Shown: positions 22,004 through 30,955 of the stretch, one piece after another
Numbering within the stretch: the first letter of the stretch is position 1
How the letters are laid out: the number at the start of each line of letters is the position of its first letter
Source of the DNA: an uncultured Dorea sp.
GTDB lineage: Bacteria > Bacillota_A > Clostridia > Lachnospirales > Lachnospiraceae
Reading direction: 5' to 3'
DNA length: 35,174 nt
Assembly (NCBI GenBank): GCA_910578865.1
Contig: CAJTRM010000017.1
Coordinates: 1 to 35,174 of the forward strand
Notes under the pieces: model-generated
Told to the model about the DNA's origin: nothing
The model's input: the letters and a program-made list of their open reading frames with translations, nothing else
Databases searched by the model: none
Translations under genes and position numbers: made by a program

Positions 22004-23524
22004 TTATTCTTCCTCCTTCCCACCCTGGTTAAATGCGGCTTTCATAATGCTCTCTTTGTCAAATTCTTCCCTTGACAATTCGCCCCGGATTTCTCCGTTG
22101 CCCATCACGATAATGCGGTCGCAGATCCCCATAAGCTCTTCAAGCTCTGATGAGATTACCCAGATGCCTTTGCCTTCTGCTGCCAGCTGGTTAATAATTG
22201 AGTAAACCTCATACTTGGCGCCAACATCAATGCCTCGTGTCGGCTCGTCCACGATCAAAAGCTCCGGCTCCGTCAACAGCCATTTGCCGATGACCACCTT
22301 CTGCTGGTTGCCTCCGCTCATACTTTTTGCAGGGTTCTTTTCGATAGGCGGGCACTTAATCTTGAGCGTACCTACCATCCCCTGTGTGCTCTCCTTTACG
22401 GAATCATTATTTACAATCTTTAATTTTGTTTTTGCTTTCTCAGGGACAGAAACAAGTGAGAGGTTATCCATAATGGTAAATTCCATGAACAATCCTTCTT
22501 CCCTCCGGTTTTCTGTCACAAATGCCATCTTATTCCGAATCGCTTTCTGAGGGCTGATGCCTTTAATCTCCTTTCCGTGAACCCGGATTTCTCCTGATTC
22601 ATGGGGATCCAGCCCGTATACGATTCTGGCAAGCTCACTCCGCCCGGATCCCATAAGACCGAACATGCCCACAACCTCGCCCTTGCACACATCCATATTA
22701 ATCTTATGTACGATTCCGCTCTGAGAAATATCCTTTAGTTCCAGAACCTTCTCCTTTGACGGATGATTGGTCTTATTAGGATAGAGCTGGTTGATCTCAC
22801 GCCCGATCATAGAACTGATCATCCTCTGGATGGTAAAGTTCTCTTTCTTGTCATTATCTGTAATCTGCCCGTCGCGCAGTACGATGATCTGATCTGACAA
22901 CTTCTGCACATCTGCCAGGATATGGGAAATATAGATAATCGATTTCCCTTCTTCCTTCAGACGCTCAATAATGGCAAACAGTTTCTCTGTCTCACGGGTT
23001 GTCAGAGATGTAGTGGGCTCGTCAAAAATCAAAATTTTCGGATCAGACGACAGCGCCTTTGCAATCTCCACAAGCTGGCGCTCCCCGGGAGAAAGCTTCT
23101 CAACGATAGTCTCCGGCGATACCTTCAGATCGACCGCCTCCAGGACTTCCTTAACCCTTGAGACCATAGCGCTTTTCTTAATGATCGGCGTGCCGGGGAA
23201 CTTCCTGAAGGAATTTATATAAACATTATCCAGAATACTCAAATTTGTAAAAAGATTTAATTCCTGATGAATAAATGCAATTCCTGCATCCGTTGCATCT
23301 GACGGTTTCATAGGCTGATACGGCTCCCCGTTCAGATAAAGACTGCCGCTGTCCTGCTTAAGCACTCCGCTTACAATGTTCATCAGCGTTGATTTTCCGG
23401 CTCCGTTCTCACCAATCAGGCTTAAAAGCTCCCCTTGCTTCAGTCCGAAATTGACATCTTTTAAAGCTGCAATCCCAAAGAAACTCTTTGCTATATGTTC
23501 TAACCTCAATACGTATTCACTCAT
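22004..23524 (-). CDS. ABC sugar transporter ATPase with two nucleotide-binding domains (RbsA/MglA family)
   Basis: This 506-residue protein contains two fused ATPase domains. The first (about 5-240) has Walker A GENGAGKST, a signature LSPGERQL and Walker B LIFDEPT. The second (about 255-495) has signature MSGGNQQKV and Walker B LLIVDEPTRGID but no clean Walker A in the expected region (FGLMGSGRSEL), which is typical for this family. I chose the ATG at 23524 (MSEYVLRLEHIAKSF), with AGGTG 8 nt upstream, directly after the permease stop. A start at 23542 would overlap the permease. It energises import through the two permeases. Confidence 0.95.
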   Translation of the reverse strand: MSEYVLRLEHIAKSFFGIAALKDVNFGLKQGELLSLIGENGAGKSTLMNIVSGVLKQDSGSLYLNGEPYQPMKPSDATDAGIAFIHQELNLFTNLSILDNVYINSFRKFPGTPIIKKSAMVSRVKEVLEAVDLKVSPETIVEKLSPGERQLVEIAKALSSDPKILIFDEPTTSLTTRETEKLFAIIERLKEEGKSIIYISHILADVQKLSDQIIVLRDGQITDNDKKENFTIQRMISSMIGREINQLYPNKTNHPSKEKVLELKDISQSGIVHKINMDVCKGEVVGMFGLMGSGRSELARIVYGLDPHESGEIRVHGKEIKGISPQKAIRNKMAFVTENRREEGLFMEFTIMDNLSLVSVPEKAKTKLKIVNNDSVKESTQGMVGTLKIKCPPIEKNPAKSMSGGNQQKVVIGKWLLTEPELLIVDEPTRGIDVGAKYEVYSIINQLAAEGKGIWVISSELEELMGICDRIIVMGNGEIRGELSREEFDKESIMKAAFNQGGKEEE

Positions 23525-23525
23525 A

Positions 23526-24626
23526 CTAAACACCTGCCTCATCCTGAACTGATATTTTCACTGCCAATTTTGTCCTGACCACATCCAGACACGCTGCAAC
23601 TAAAATTACAAAGCCTTTCACAATATTGATGGTGTAATAAGACAGATTAAATAAGTTCAGTGCATTGAACAAAATCGTATAGAACAAGACGCCGAAGAAC
23701 GTCCATGTAACCTTACCTTTTCCGCCGAGCAGGCTGGTACCGCCGAGAACCGCCGCCCCTACAATGTCCATTGTCAGATCCTCCCCCAGCGTAGGCCGGC
23801 CCATGTTAAGCCTTGCGGAATAAATAGCCGAACCGGCAGCTGCACAAAAGCCGCTGAATGCATAACAGAACACAGTGACCTTCTTAATGGGAACTCCTGA
23901 CACAAGACTGGCCGTTTCATTGGCTCCCGTAGCATAGATCCATTTACCCAAAACCAATTTGCTTAAAATAAAATAACCGATAATCGTAATAATCAGCGTC
24001 AGAATTGCCGCATATGGTATAATTCCGCCAAGATAACCTTTTCCCAGCTCCTTGAACCCATCCGGAAGCCCCATAACATTCCTGGACTGGGTCAGGAAAA
24101 TGGCAAAGCTTAACAAGAACATCTGTGTAACCAGAGTCACCATAAACGGCGGCATTTTAAACTGTGCAACAAAAAATCCGTTAAATATACCTATCAGTGT
24201 TCCCACCAATAACATCACCAGAATACAAACCGGTATTGCCAGAGCAGAACCTGCAAGAGGTCCTCCGTCCGGCCCGATCAGCCATCCCCAGAGCGGTGTT
24301 GCAGAGAAGATCCCTTCATTAAAAGAATCGCTCATAAGCACCGTCCCGATCACACTTGTAACACCAATAATAGAAACCTGTGACAGATCAATTCCGCCAA
24401 GCAGCAGTACAAATGTCTGCCCCACCGCCACAACCAGCAGCGGCCACAGGTTAGACATAACATTCAGCAGATTGCTTCTGGTAATAATTTTCGGTACAAA
24501 TGGGATAACGCAGACAAAACATATCACCGTCAAATAAAAAATAAAGTATTCTGACAAAAACATGCTTTGAACGATCTGCTTCGGATTTTTCTTTTTTGTC
24601 TGTGTTTTTTTCGTTAAAACACCCAT
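23526..24626 (-). CDS. ABC sugar transporter permease, copy 1 (RbsC/XylH family)
   Basis: This 366-residue membrane protein has a basic N-terminal tail (KKTQTKKKNPK), multiple hydrophobic helices, the signature GGIDLSQVSIIG (about 77-88) and the C-terminal GAAVLGGTSLLGGKGKVTWTFFG motif. It is more distant from the second permease than expected for a duplication. It lies between the binding-protein gene and the ATPase, with an AGGAGG site. A stable hairpin (24660-24685) separates it from the binding-protein gene and probably lowers its expression relative to that protein. Confidence 0.93.
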   Translation of the reverse strand: MGVLTKKTQTKKKNPKQIVQSMFLSEYFIFYLTVICFVCVIPFVPKIITRSNLLNVMSNLWPLLVVAVGQTFVLLLGGIDLSQVSIIGVTSVIGTVLMSDSFNEGIFSATPLWGWLIGPDGGPLAGSALAIPVCILVMLLVGTLIGIFNGFFVAQFKMPPFMVTLVTQMFLLSFAIFLTQSRNVMGLPDGFKELGKGYLGGIIPYAAILTLIITIIGYFILSKLVLGKWIYATGANETASLVSGVPIKKVTVFCYAFSGFCAAAGSAIYSARLNMGRPTLGEDLTMDIVGAAVLGGTSLLGGKGKVTWTFFGVLFYTILFNALNLFNLSYYTINIVKGFVILVAACLDVVRTKLAVKISVQDEAGV

Positions 24627-24659
24627 ATGATAACCTCCTATTGTATCCTGTTAGCAATA

Positions 24660-24685
24660 AGAGGCGTTATTTACATAACGCCTCT
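24660..24685 (-). terminator. Intercistronic hairpin between binding protein and permease
   Basis: AGAGGCGTTAT (24660-24670) and ATAACGCCTCT (24675-24685) form an 11-bp perfect stem with a 4-nt loop, followed on the minus strand by TTATTG rather than a long T-tract. It most likely acts as a partial terminator or 3' stabiliser that raises binding-protein mRNA over that of the membrane parts, as in other binding-protein-dependent operons. Confidence 0.65.
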
Positions 24686-24701
24686 TGCTGCAATACACTT
24701 T

Positions 24702-25745
24702 TTACTCTTCAGCACCTACTGCGTTGCCCCACATATCCATTCTCTTTTCTTCAAGGTTGCTCTGTGTCAGTGCAAATCCTGGATCCGTAAGTACTTCGTC
24801 CGGCTGCGTGTCTCCATTATTCACTGCTTCAACGATTGCCTTTAATGCTGCGTCTGTCTCATAGAACAGATCCTGTACGCCCGTACCGTCTACATATCCC
24901 TCGTCGATCAGCTTACCTGCTGTCGCATCTCCGTCAAGGCCGCCAAGGATAATGTGGTTCGGATCGCCGATCTTCTGCCACTTTCCTAATGGCTCAATAA
25001 CGGACTGGATCGTCGGGAACAGGAAGTCAGAGGATGAGAAGATGAAGTCGATATCAGGGTTTGCCTGCACTGCGCTCTGAAGGTTTGCAAGTGCTGTAGC
25101 TGCATCCCACTCTGTCGGCACTTCGATCACGTCGTTAAAGATGTCCGGTTTTTTCTCAATTGCTGCATAGAATCCGTTTTTACGCTCAATTGCGTTCGGA
25201 TCTCCAAGGTCTCCAACGAGGATACATGGTGTGAGCTTCTTTCCTGTCTCGTCAAATTTAGCCTGTGCCTGCTCTACCATGTGGTCTACAGTTGCCTCTG
25301 CTGTTGTAGCGTTGTCACATACGACTGTAATGTTGTTGCCGTCATCAGATGTCGGCGGACGGTTGAAGATAACGATCGGTACATCTGCTTCATTTGCGGA
25401 TGCCGTTACGGTTACTGCCGTATCACCGTCAACAGGAATCATAATAATACCGTCAATATCCTGTGTAAGCGCATCATTCACCTGCTCAAACTGCTTGTTT
25501 GCATCACCCTGACAGTTCAGTTCAATGACCTTGTAGCCTTCTTCTGTCAATGTTTCTGTGATAATCTCGTGTGCTGCCACCCAGAATTCTGTCTCAAGAT
25601 CCTCGAAACTGAATGCAATGGTAAGATCCTTGCTCCCTCCGTCACCGCCGCTGCTGTCGCCGGAAGGTTCTTCTTTGTCAGCACAGCCGATCAGCATGGT
25701 CATCATCATGGTTGCTGCTAACAGAATACTCAACAATTTTTTCAT
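24702..25745 (-). CDS. Sugar-binding lipoprotein of the ABC importer (RbsB-like)
   Basis: This 347-residue protein has a lipoprotein signal with lipobox LIGC (C21), an acidic Ser/Gly linker (22-40), and a type I binding fold starting at LTIAFSFEDLETEFW. The motifs VNDALTQDIDGIIMIPVDGD and FSSSDFLFPTIQSV are typical for ribose/xylose/galactose-type binding proteins. It delivers the sugar to the permeases encoded downstream. Its N-terminus contrasts with the two anchored relatives at 18666-20942. A GGAGG site precedes the ATG. The upstream promoter has a weak -35 and direct repeats, consistent with control by the AraC-type response regulator. Confidence 0.95.
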   Translation of the reverse strand: MKKLLSILLAATMMMTMLIGCADKEEPSGDSSGGDGGSKDLTIAFSFEDLETEFWVAAHEIITETLTEEGYKVIELNCQGDANKQFEQVNDALTQDIDGIIMIPVDGDTAVTVTASANEADVPIVIFNRPPTSDDGNNITVVCDNATTAEATVDHMVEQAQAKFDETGKKLTPCILVGDLGDPNAIERKNGFYAAIEKKPDIFNDVIEVPTEWDAATALANLQSAVQANPDIDFIFSSSDFLFPTIQSVIEPLGKWQKIGDPNHIILGGLDGDATAGKLIDEGYVDGTGVQDLFYETDAALKAIVEAVNNGDTQPDEVLTDPGFALTQSNLEEKRMDMWGNAVGAEE

Positions 25746-25789
25746 AACCTTTCTACCTCCGTTTTCTTTTTTATTGTTTCGTTGAGGTT

Positions 25790-25818
25790 AGTATAAAAAA
25801 AGAAACGCCTTTTTGAAA
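25790..25818 (-). promoter_or_regulatory. Predicted promoter of the ABC importer operon
   Basis: TTTCAA (25813-25818) and TATACT (25790-25795) are 17 bp apart on the minus strand. The weak -35 suggests activator dependence. A hairpin-plus-T-tract (25794-25832, 13 pairs including two wobbles) overlaps the same bases and could terminate transcription arriving from upstream, insulating this promoter. Confidence 0.5.
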
Positions 25819-25826
25819 GACGTCTC

Positions 25827-25862
25827 TTTTTAGATAATGCTTTGGAATTTTTTTAGATAATG
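25827..25862 (-). promoter_or_regulatory. Direct repeat, candidate AraC-type activator site for the importer
   Basis: TTTTTAGATAATG occurs twice on the plus strand (25827-25839 and 25850-25862), identical in all 13 bases and 23 bp apart. The proximal copy ends 8 bp from the -35 box. The same element, with one base changed and the same 8-bp spacing, lies before the BMC promoter at 8005-8017. Confidence 0.65.
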
Positions 25863-25970
25863 TTAACAATTATTTCTTATTTTAATCACACTTTTATCAC
25901 AGTTTCTTTCTATACTGTAATTGTTCGAAGCAACCGAACACTTATAATTCTTTTTCATAACTTTTTCCTC

Positions 25971-26000
25971 AGGACTGCACACCTCCCATTATGCAGTCCT
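25971..26000. terminator. Hairpin after the aminopeptidase P gene
   Basis: AGGACTGCA (25971-25979) and TGCAGTCCT (25992-26000) form a perfect 9-bp stem with a 12-nt loop. On the plus strand it is followed by TTT; on the minus strand, the direction of aminopeptidase P transcription, by GAGGAAAAAG. Termination efficiency is uncertain. The remaining bases between this hairpin and the importer promoter are AT-rich, with a short palindrome GTTCG/CGAAC at 25923-25939, and hold no gene. Confidence 0.4.
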
Positions 26001-26010
26001 TTTAAATTGC

Positions 26011-27798
26011 TTAAATGGCCCTTGTATATTTCCTGAGCCATTTCTTCTCCTCATCATTCAGATAAGGGGAAACCTTCTCATAGACAGTCTTGTGATAATC
26101 ATTAAGCTGAGCCTTTGTCTCTTCCGGCAGCATTTCTGCTTTGACAGCATCCAGGTCCATCGGGATATATGTGATCGTCTCAAAATACATAAACTGTCCA
26201 TACTCGTTGACTTCTCCTTTATGTACAAGAATCTCATTTTCCAGACGGATGCCGTGAGAACCTTCGATATAAATTCCCGGCTCGTTCGTAAGAACCATGC
26301 CCTCTTCCAGGACCGCTGTCTCACCCGCGCGATACCTCCAGCGGAACCCTGCCGGTGACTCATGAATACTTAATAAGTACCCCATTCCATGTCCGGTTCC
26401 GCATTTGAAGTCAAGTCCTCTGTCCCACATCGGTTTTCTTGCCATAAGATCCAGATTCATGCCGGTACATCCATGTAAAAATCTCGCATTGGCAAGTCCA
26501 AGGTTCCCCATAAGCGTCAATGTAAAGTGTTCTTTCATAAGATCCGGAATTTCACCAAGAGCATAAGTTCTTGTAATATCTGTAGAACCCTCATAGAAAC
26601 CTGCACCTGTGTCTGTGAGGAACACGCTGCCTTCTTTTAATTCCACATCTGTCTCCGGTGAAGAAGTATAGTGCATCAGCGCGCAGTGTTCTCCATATGC
26701 GGAAATGGGTTCAAAGCTCGGACGGATAAAATTCCCCATTTCCACACGCAATTCGTCCAGTTTCTCAGCTGCACTCATCTCCGTAATCTTCATTTTTCCA
26801 ACGTTTTCTTTCACCCATTTCATAAATTTCACATGGGCTACGCTGTCTTTTATCTGTGCCTGGCGGATATTTTCAATCTCTACCGGATTCTTAATTGCTT
26901 TAAATAATACTTCCGGGTTACGTTCTTCTACTTTCTTCACGCCGTCCGGAATATTGCGGTAAAGTGCATAGTTAAGTCTTGCCGGATCCACAAGGACAGA
27001 CTCACCCTCCGCAATCTTCTTCACATCTTCGTATACATCATTGTATGGATGCAGCACCACATTATCCTTTGCAAAACATCCCTTCATCTCTGCGCTTAAT
27101 TTTGCTTCGTTTATATATAAATGCATTTCATCCATAGTGATAATCGCATAAGACAATACGATCGGGAAAAACTCAATGTCATTTCCTCTCATATTTAAAA
27201 TCCAGCAGATATCATCCAAAGATGTCAGCACATGTACCGTTGCACCGCTGTTTTTCATAGATTCACGGATTCTTGTAAGCTTGCTTTCTGTTGTCTCCCC
27301 TGCATACTTCTGCTCCAGAATCCATGCCGGCTCTTCGGATAACGCCGGGCGGTCTTCCCAGACCGCGTCGATCAGATCATAATCATAGATAATCTTTCCG
27401 TTTTTATCTGACACGATCTTCTCATAGCCGAGTCCGTCGCCCATTGCTACGACACGTCCGTCAAACCCAAGAACTCCGCCTTCTTTTAACGTAGTTTTCA
27501 GATACTCCTCAATCGTCGGAACCCCGGGTTCTGCCATCTTCATCATCTCGACCGTAGTACCGGCAATCTGCTCTGCCGCCTGTATAAAATACCTGCCGTC
27601 CACCCAGAGTTTTGCCTCATCGGCCGTAATAACTGCCGTTCCCGCTGAACCCGAGAAATTCGTCATATATTTTCTCGCTTTAAAATACTCACCTACATAT
27701 TCCGTCTGATGAAAATCTGCGGTCGGAACGATGTAGATATCGATTCCCTTTCCTTTCATCTGCTCGCGCAGTTTTAAAAGTCTTTCCTGTATACTCAT
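26011..27798 (-). CDS. Aminopeptidase P-type metallopeptidase (M24B)
   Basis: This 595-residue protein is the long form of Xaa-Pro aminopeptidase, with two creatinase-like N-terminal domains (about 1-310) and a C-terminal catalytic domain. All metal ligands are visible: two aspartates in FLTDTGAGFYEGSTDITRT, the histidine in GTGHGMGYLLSIHESP, and two glutamates in TNEPGIY and IRLENEIL. It removes N-terminal residues before proline, in the cytosol. Its neighbours are a peptide transporter and an M18 aminopeptidase, so it is part of a peptide-use set unrelated to the BMC genes. An AAAGGAG site lies upstream of the ATG. Confidence 0.95.
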   Translation of the reverse strand: MSIQERLLKLREQMKGKGIDIYIVPTADFHQTEYVGEYFKARKYMTNFSGSAGTAVITADEAKLWVDGRYFIQAAEQIAGTTVEMMKMAEPGVPTIEEYLKTTLKEGGVLGFDGRVVAMGDGLGYEKIVSDKNGKIIYDYDLIDAVWEDRPALSEEPAWILEQKYAGETTESKLTRIRESMKNSGATVHVLTSLDDICWILNMRGNDIEFFPIVLSYAIITMDEMHLYINEAKLSAEMKGCFAKDNVVLHPYNDVYEDVKKIAEGESVLVDPARLNYALYRNIPDGVKKVEERNPEVLFKAIKNPVEIENIRQAQIKDSVAHVKFMKWVKENVGKMKITEMSAAEKLDELRVEMGNFIRPSFEPISAYGEHCALMHYTSSPETDVELKEGSVFLTDTGAGFYEGSTDITRTYALGEIPDLMKEHFTLTLMGNLGLANARFLHGCTGMNLDLMARKPMWDRGLDFKCGTGHGMGYLLSIHESPAGFRWRYRAGETAVLEEGMVLTNEPGIYIEGSHGIRLENEILVHKGEVNEYGQFMYFETITYIPMDLDAVKAEMLPEETKAQLNDYHKTVYEKVSPYLNDEEKKWLRKYTRAI

Positions 27799-27838
27799 GC
27801 CGCTCAGACTCCTTTTTCGTTTTGCATTTTTCGGGGTT

Positions 27839-27900
27839 GGCTGAAAAGGGCGTAAGATTGGAGGGTTACACAGTCAAAAACACCACTGCCCTTTTCAGCC
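27839..27900. repeat. 13-bp perfect inverted repeat with long loop
   Basis: GGCTGAAAAGGGC (27839-27851) and GCCCTTTTCAGCC (27888-27900) pair perfectly around a 36-nt loop, 20 nt after the POT transporter stop codon. No T-tract follows the stem on the minus strand. It may terminate or stabilise the transporter transcript, or be a small dispersed repeat. Confidence 0.5.
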
Positions 27901-27920
27901 TTCATCTATATCAAAAATCC

Positions 27921-29279
27921 TTAGTCTTCTACTAATTTCGACAATCTCTTGTCTAATACAAACAATATGATTGCTGAAACAGCCGCGATAATTGCAATTA
28001 CAATACATACGCCCGTAAATTTGAAACCGCCCTCAAATGTTGCTCCGTACAGAGGTCCGTAGCATAAAGAAGAAATAAATGTTGCAATTCCCCATACTGC
28101 CATCATTGTTGATAAGTAACGGCTTGGTGAGTATTTACTAATAAATGCATGGCCGAGCGGTGAGAAGAACATTTCTCCTAATGTTAAGATAAATGCGAAA
28201 AGGAACAGCCACAACACACTGATTTTTTCACCGCCGCGCATAATATCCAATACTGCGAAGAACAGATAAGATACTCCAATAACTCCGATACCAATACCTG
28301 TCTTACGGAAAAGACTCATATCTCCCTTTGGTCTTGCTGCAAGCTTTACCCAGAGAGACGCCATGATAGGGCCAAGTACAACACACCAGAATGAGTTTGA
28401 TGCATCAAACCACGTTGTCGGGACTTCATATCCTGCGACCACCCAGTTCATATGCTCTGTCCAGTAATAGTACACCGGCAGATATGCAAGGTTCCAGAAG
28501 ATCCAGAAGATAATAGAGAAGCCGGATACAAGGAAGATCGCACCCATACGTTTTTTCTCAACAAGAGAAAGCGGCTCTTTCTTTTCAGCCTTCTGCTCCG
28601 CTGTTTTTGCCTTATCCCACTCTTTTTCTTCTGCTGTTTTCTCCAATTTAAATGGTTTCTTTCCAACATCTCCCATGAATCTCCAGCCCCATGTGAACCA
28701 TGCTGCTCCAAGCCACATAGAAAGTGCTGCCAGTTTAAAACATGGAGAGAAGCCAAGGACACCGTCTACTGCAAATACGTCTTTATAGAGAATACCAACT
28801 GCAAATGTTCCGATGAATGCACCTGTATTTACCAATGTATAACGAATCGAAAACGCAGAGTCAATCTGCTCTTTATCTGTAATGATACGTCCGATCATGG
28901 CACCGTTTTTAAAAAGTCCAAGTCCTGCACTCACACAGAAAATCATTACATATACAAGTCCCGGTCCCTTTGCAAGAGATCCTACAAAGTACCCGATACC
29001 TACGATCAGCATACCGACTGGTGTTGTATAGCGTCCACCGATCCACCTGTCAGCTACCACACCGCCGATGAGCGGGCCGAGGTAAGCAAACGCAGTCAGA
29101 AGTGACTGCATCGTCGCGCCCTGTGCATTGGAAAGACCAAGTCCGCCTTCTGCTACTTTCGCTGTTACGAAAATCAAGATTAAGGAACGTCCGAGATAAT
29201 ATGCCAGACGCTCAAAAATCTCTGTACATCCGCAAATCCAAAAGCCCTTTGGATAACCTTTTTTTGCTGTTGTTCCCAT
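27921..29279 (-). CDS. Proton-dependent oligopeptide transporter (POT/PTR2 family)
   Basis: This 452-residue integral membrane protein imports di- and tripeptides with protons. The POT hallmark ExxERxxYY is visible as EIFERLAYY (about 20-28). About 12 hydrophobic helices are predicted, with the cytoplasmic loop rich in Lys and Glu near 215-245. Conserved residues in the GGVVADRWIGGRYTT motif (about 72-86) are also typical. It is followed by an aminopeptidase P gene and preceded by an M18 aminopeptidase gene, consistent with a peptide uptake and degradation unit. GAGAGG lies before the ATG. Confidence 0.93.
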   Translation of the reverse strand: MGTTAKKGYPKGFWICGCTEIFERLAYYLGRSLILIFVTAKVAEGGLGLSNAQGATMQSLLTAFAYLGPLIGGVVADRWIGGRYTTPVGMLIVGIGYFVGSLAKGPGLVYVMIFCVSAGLGLFKNGAMIGRIITDKEQIDSAFSIRYTLVNTGAFIGTFAVGILYKDVFAVDGVLGFSPCFKLAALSMWLGAAWFTWGWRFMGDVGKKPFKLEKTAEEKEWDKAKTAEQKAEKKEPLSLVEKKRMGAIFLVSGFSIIFWIFWNLAYLPVYYYWTEHMNWVVAGYEVPTTWFDASNSFWCVVLGPIMASLWVKLAARPKGDMSLFRKTGIGIGVIGVSYLFFAVLDIMRGGEKISVLWLFLFAFILTLGEMFFSPLGHAFISKYSPSRYLSTMMAVWGIATFISSLCYGPLYGATFEGGFKFTGVCIVIAIIAAVSAIILFVLDKRLSKLVED

Positions 29280-29365
29280 TTTGAAATTCCTCTCTTTTCT
29301 TTTTCATTTCTTTGTAATTTATGTACCGCTGTTTCTATCAGTAGGGATCACCCCACTATTTTCAT

Positions 29366-30766
29366 TTAACACATTTCTGCAAGAAATGCTTTATAGGCTT
29401 TATAGGTCTCATAGAGATCTGCCTTACTGATTACTTCCCACGGCGCGTGCATGGATAATACTGCAACACCGCTGTCAATAACTTCCATTCCATAATTTGC
29501 CATAATATAAGCAATCGTTCCGCCGCCTCCAAGATCAATTCTTCCCATCTCAGCCGTCTGGAAACCTACACCATTGTTATCAAATACTTTGCGTACTTTC
29601 GCGATATACTCTGCATTAGCATCGCTGGCCGCCACCTTGCCTCTGCTTCCCGTGTACTTATTCAGCACGATTCCGCGTCCAAAGTATGCAGAATTCTTTT
29701 TCTCAAATGCACTTGCATATAATGGATCAAATGCTGCACTCACATCAGAAGACAGCATACAGGAATTCTGAAGTGCACGTCTTGTTTTAATTGCAGACTC
29801 ACCGTCTGTCAGCGCCACAAGCTCTGCCACTGCATTTTCAAAAAAGCGAGAATGCATACCTGTCGCTCCCTGGCTGTTTACTTCTTCTTTATCCACTAAG
29901 ATACAGCAGGTTGTACGATTTGGCATCTCAGTCTCAAACATCGCAAATAATGACGGAAATGCACATACCCTGTCGTCATGGCCATAGCCAAGAATCATAC
30001 TTCTGTCCAAGCCGCAGTCTCTTGCCGGCCCTGCCGGTACAATCTCAAGCTCTGCTGAAAGGAAATCCTCTTCCTCTACACCATATTCCTTTTCCAAATA
30101 AGCAAGCACCATCTTCTTTACAGATTCTTTTGCATCTTTTTCTTCCTCAGAATCTCCAAGCGCCGGCTTACTTCCAATCAGAAGGTCAAGCCCCTCTCCT
30201 TCGATCACGACCGAAGCTTTTTTCTCAAGCTGCTCCTGAGAAATATGAATTAAAAGATCGGAAATCACGAATACCGGATCATCCGCCTTCTCTCCAATTG
30301 TAATCTCCTGTACCGTCCCGTCTTTCTTCGCAAATACACCGTGAAGTGCAAGCGGAACAGTCACCCACTGGTATTTCTTAATCCCGCCATAGTAGTGGGT
30401 ATCGAGATAGGCCAGATCTGACTCCTCGTATAGTGGATTCTGTTTTACATCCAGCCTCGGAGAATCTACATGTGCGCCCAAAATGTTCATACCTTTTTCT
30501 AATGGCTCTTTTCCAATCTGGAACAACACAATCGTCTTACCCATACACTCTGCATAAACCTTATCTCCGGCCTTTAATGTCGTTCCGTCCTGCACAAGCT
30601 TATTCAGATCCTGATAACCTTGCTCTTTTGCCATCTCGCGGGTAAGATTTACACATTCCCTCTCTGTCTTTGCAGCGTCCAGACATTGTCTGTAACGTAC
30701 GCTAAGTTTCTCCAATGCGTCTAACTGCTCCGGAGAATACTCTTTCCACATGTTCTTTCGTTCCAT
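29366..30766 (-). CDS. M18 family aminopeptidase (aspartyl aminopeptidase type)
   Basis: This 466-residue zinc aminopeptidase releases N-terminal residues, often acidic ones, from peptides in the cytosol. Visible family features are GAHVDSPRLDVK (zinc His-Asp), LGYGHDDRVCAF, the VDKEEVNSQGATGMHS glutamate pair, and the C-terminal VLSMHAPWEV histidine. I chose the ATG at 30766 because AGGAGG lies about 7 nt upstream and the protein starts at the family's normal N-terminus. The frame extends to 30943 but that part has no family similarity and overlaps a terminator. A weak promoter (TTGGAA, then TATCAT) may lie just upstream. Confidence 0.93.
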   Translation of the reverse strand: MERKNMWKEYSPEQLDALEKLSVRYRQCLDAAKTERECVNLTREMAKEQGYQDLNKLVQDGTTLKAGDKVYAECMGKTIVLFQIGKEPLEKGMNILGAHVDSPRLDVKQNPLYEESDLAYLDTHYYGGIKKYQWVTVPLALHGVFAKKDGTVQEITIGEKADDPVFVISDLLIHISQEQLEKKASVVIEGEGLDLLIGSKPALGDSEEEKDAKESVKKMVLAYLEKEYGVEEEDFLSAELEIVPAGPARDCGLDRSMILGYGHDDRVCAFPSLFAMFETEMPNRTTCCILVDKEEVNSQGATGMHSRFFENAVAELVALTDGESAIKTRRALQNSCMLSSDVSAAFDPLYASAFEKKNSAYFGRGIVLNKYTGSRGKVAASDANAEYIAKVRKVFDNNGVGFQTAEMGRIDLGGGGTIAYIMANYGMEVIDSGVAVLSMHAPWEVISKADLYETYKAYKAFLAEMC

Positions 30767-30886
30767 GTTTCCTTCCTCCTTGATATTCAATAAAGTTATG
30801 ATAATATCCTCGGAAAATGATTTCCAACACAGAAAACTGATGGAGCGATAAGAAAAAATTATGGAGATATCAAAAGAAACTGTGAA

Positions 30887-30925
30887 AGCCGCAAACACAG
30901 ACGTAATCCCTCTGTATTTGCGGCT
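30887..30925 (-). terminator. Terminator hairpin after the LysR gene
   Basis: AGCCGCAAACACAGA (30887-30901) pairs with TCTGTATTTGCGGCT (30911-30925) with one mismatch. On the minus strand the stem is followed by TTTCACAGTTTCTTTT, a broken T-tract. It likely ends the HAD-LysR transcript. Confidence 0.6.
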
Positions 30926-30955
30926 CTGTCTGGATTCGTACAACGATCCATTAAA

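Noticed and set aside
30767..30943. N-terminal extension of the M18 aminopeptidase
   Set aside because: The extension runs into the LysR terminator hairpin and has no family similarity. AGGAGG precedes the ATG at 30766.
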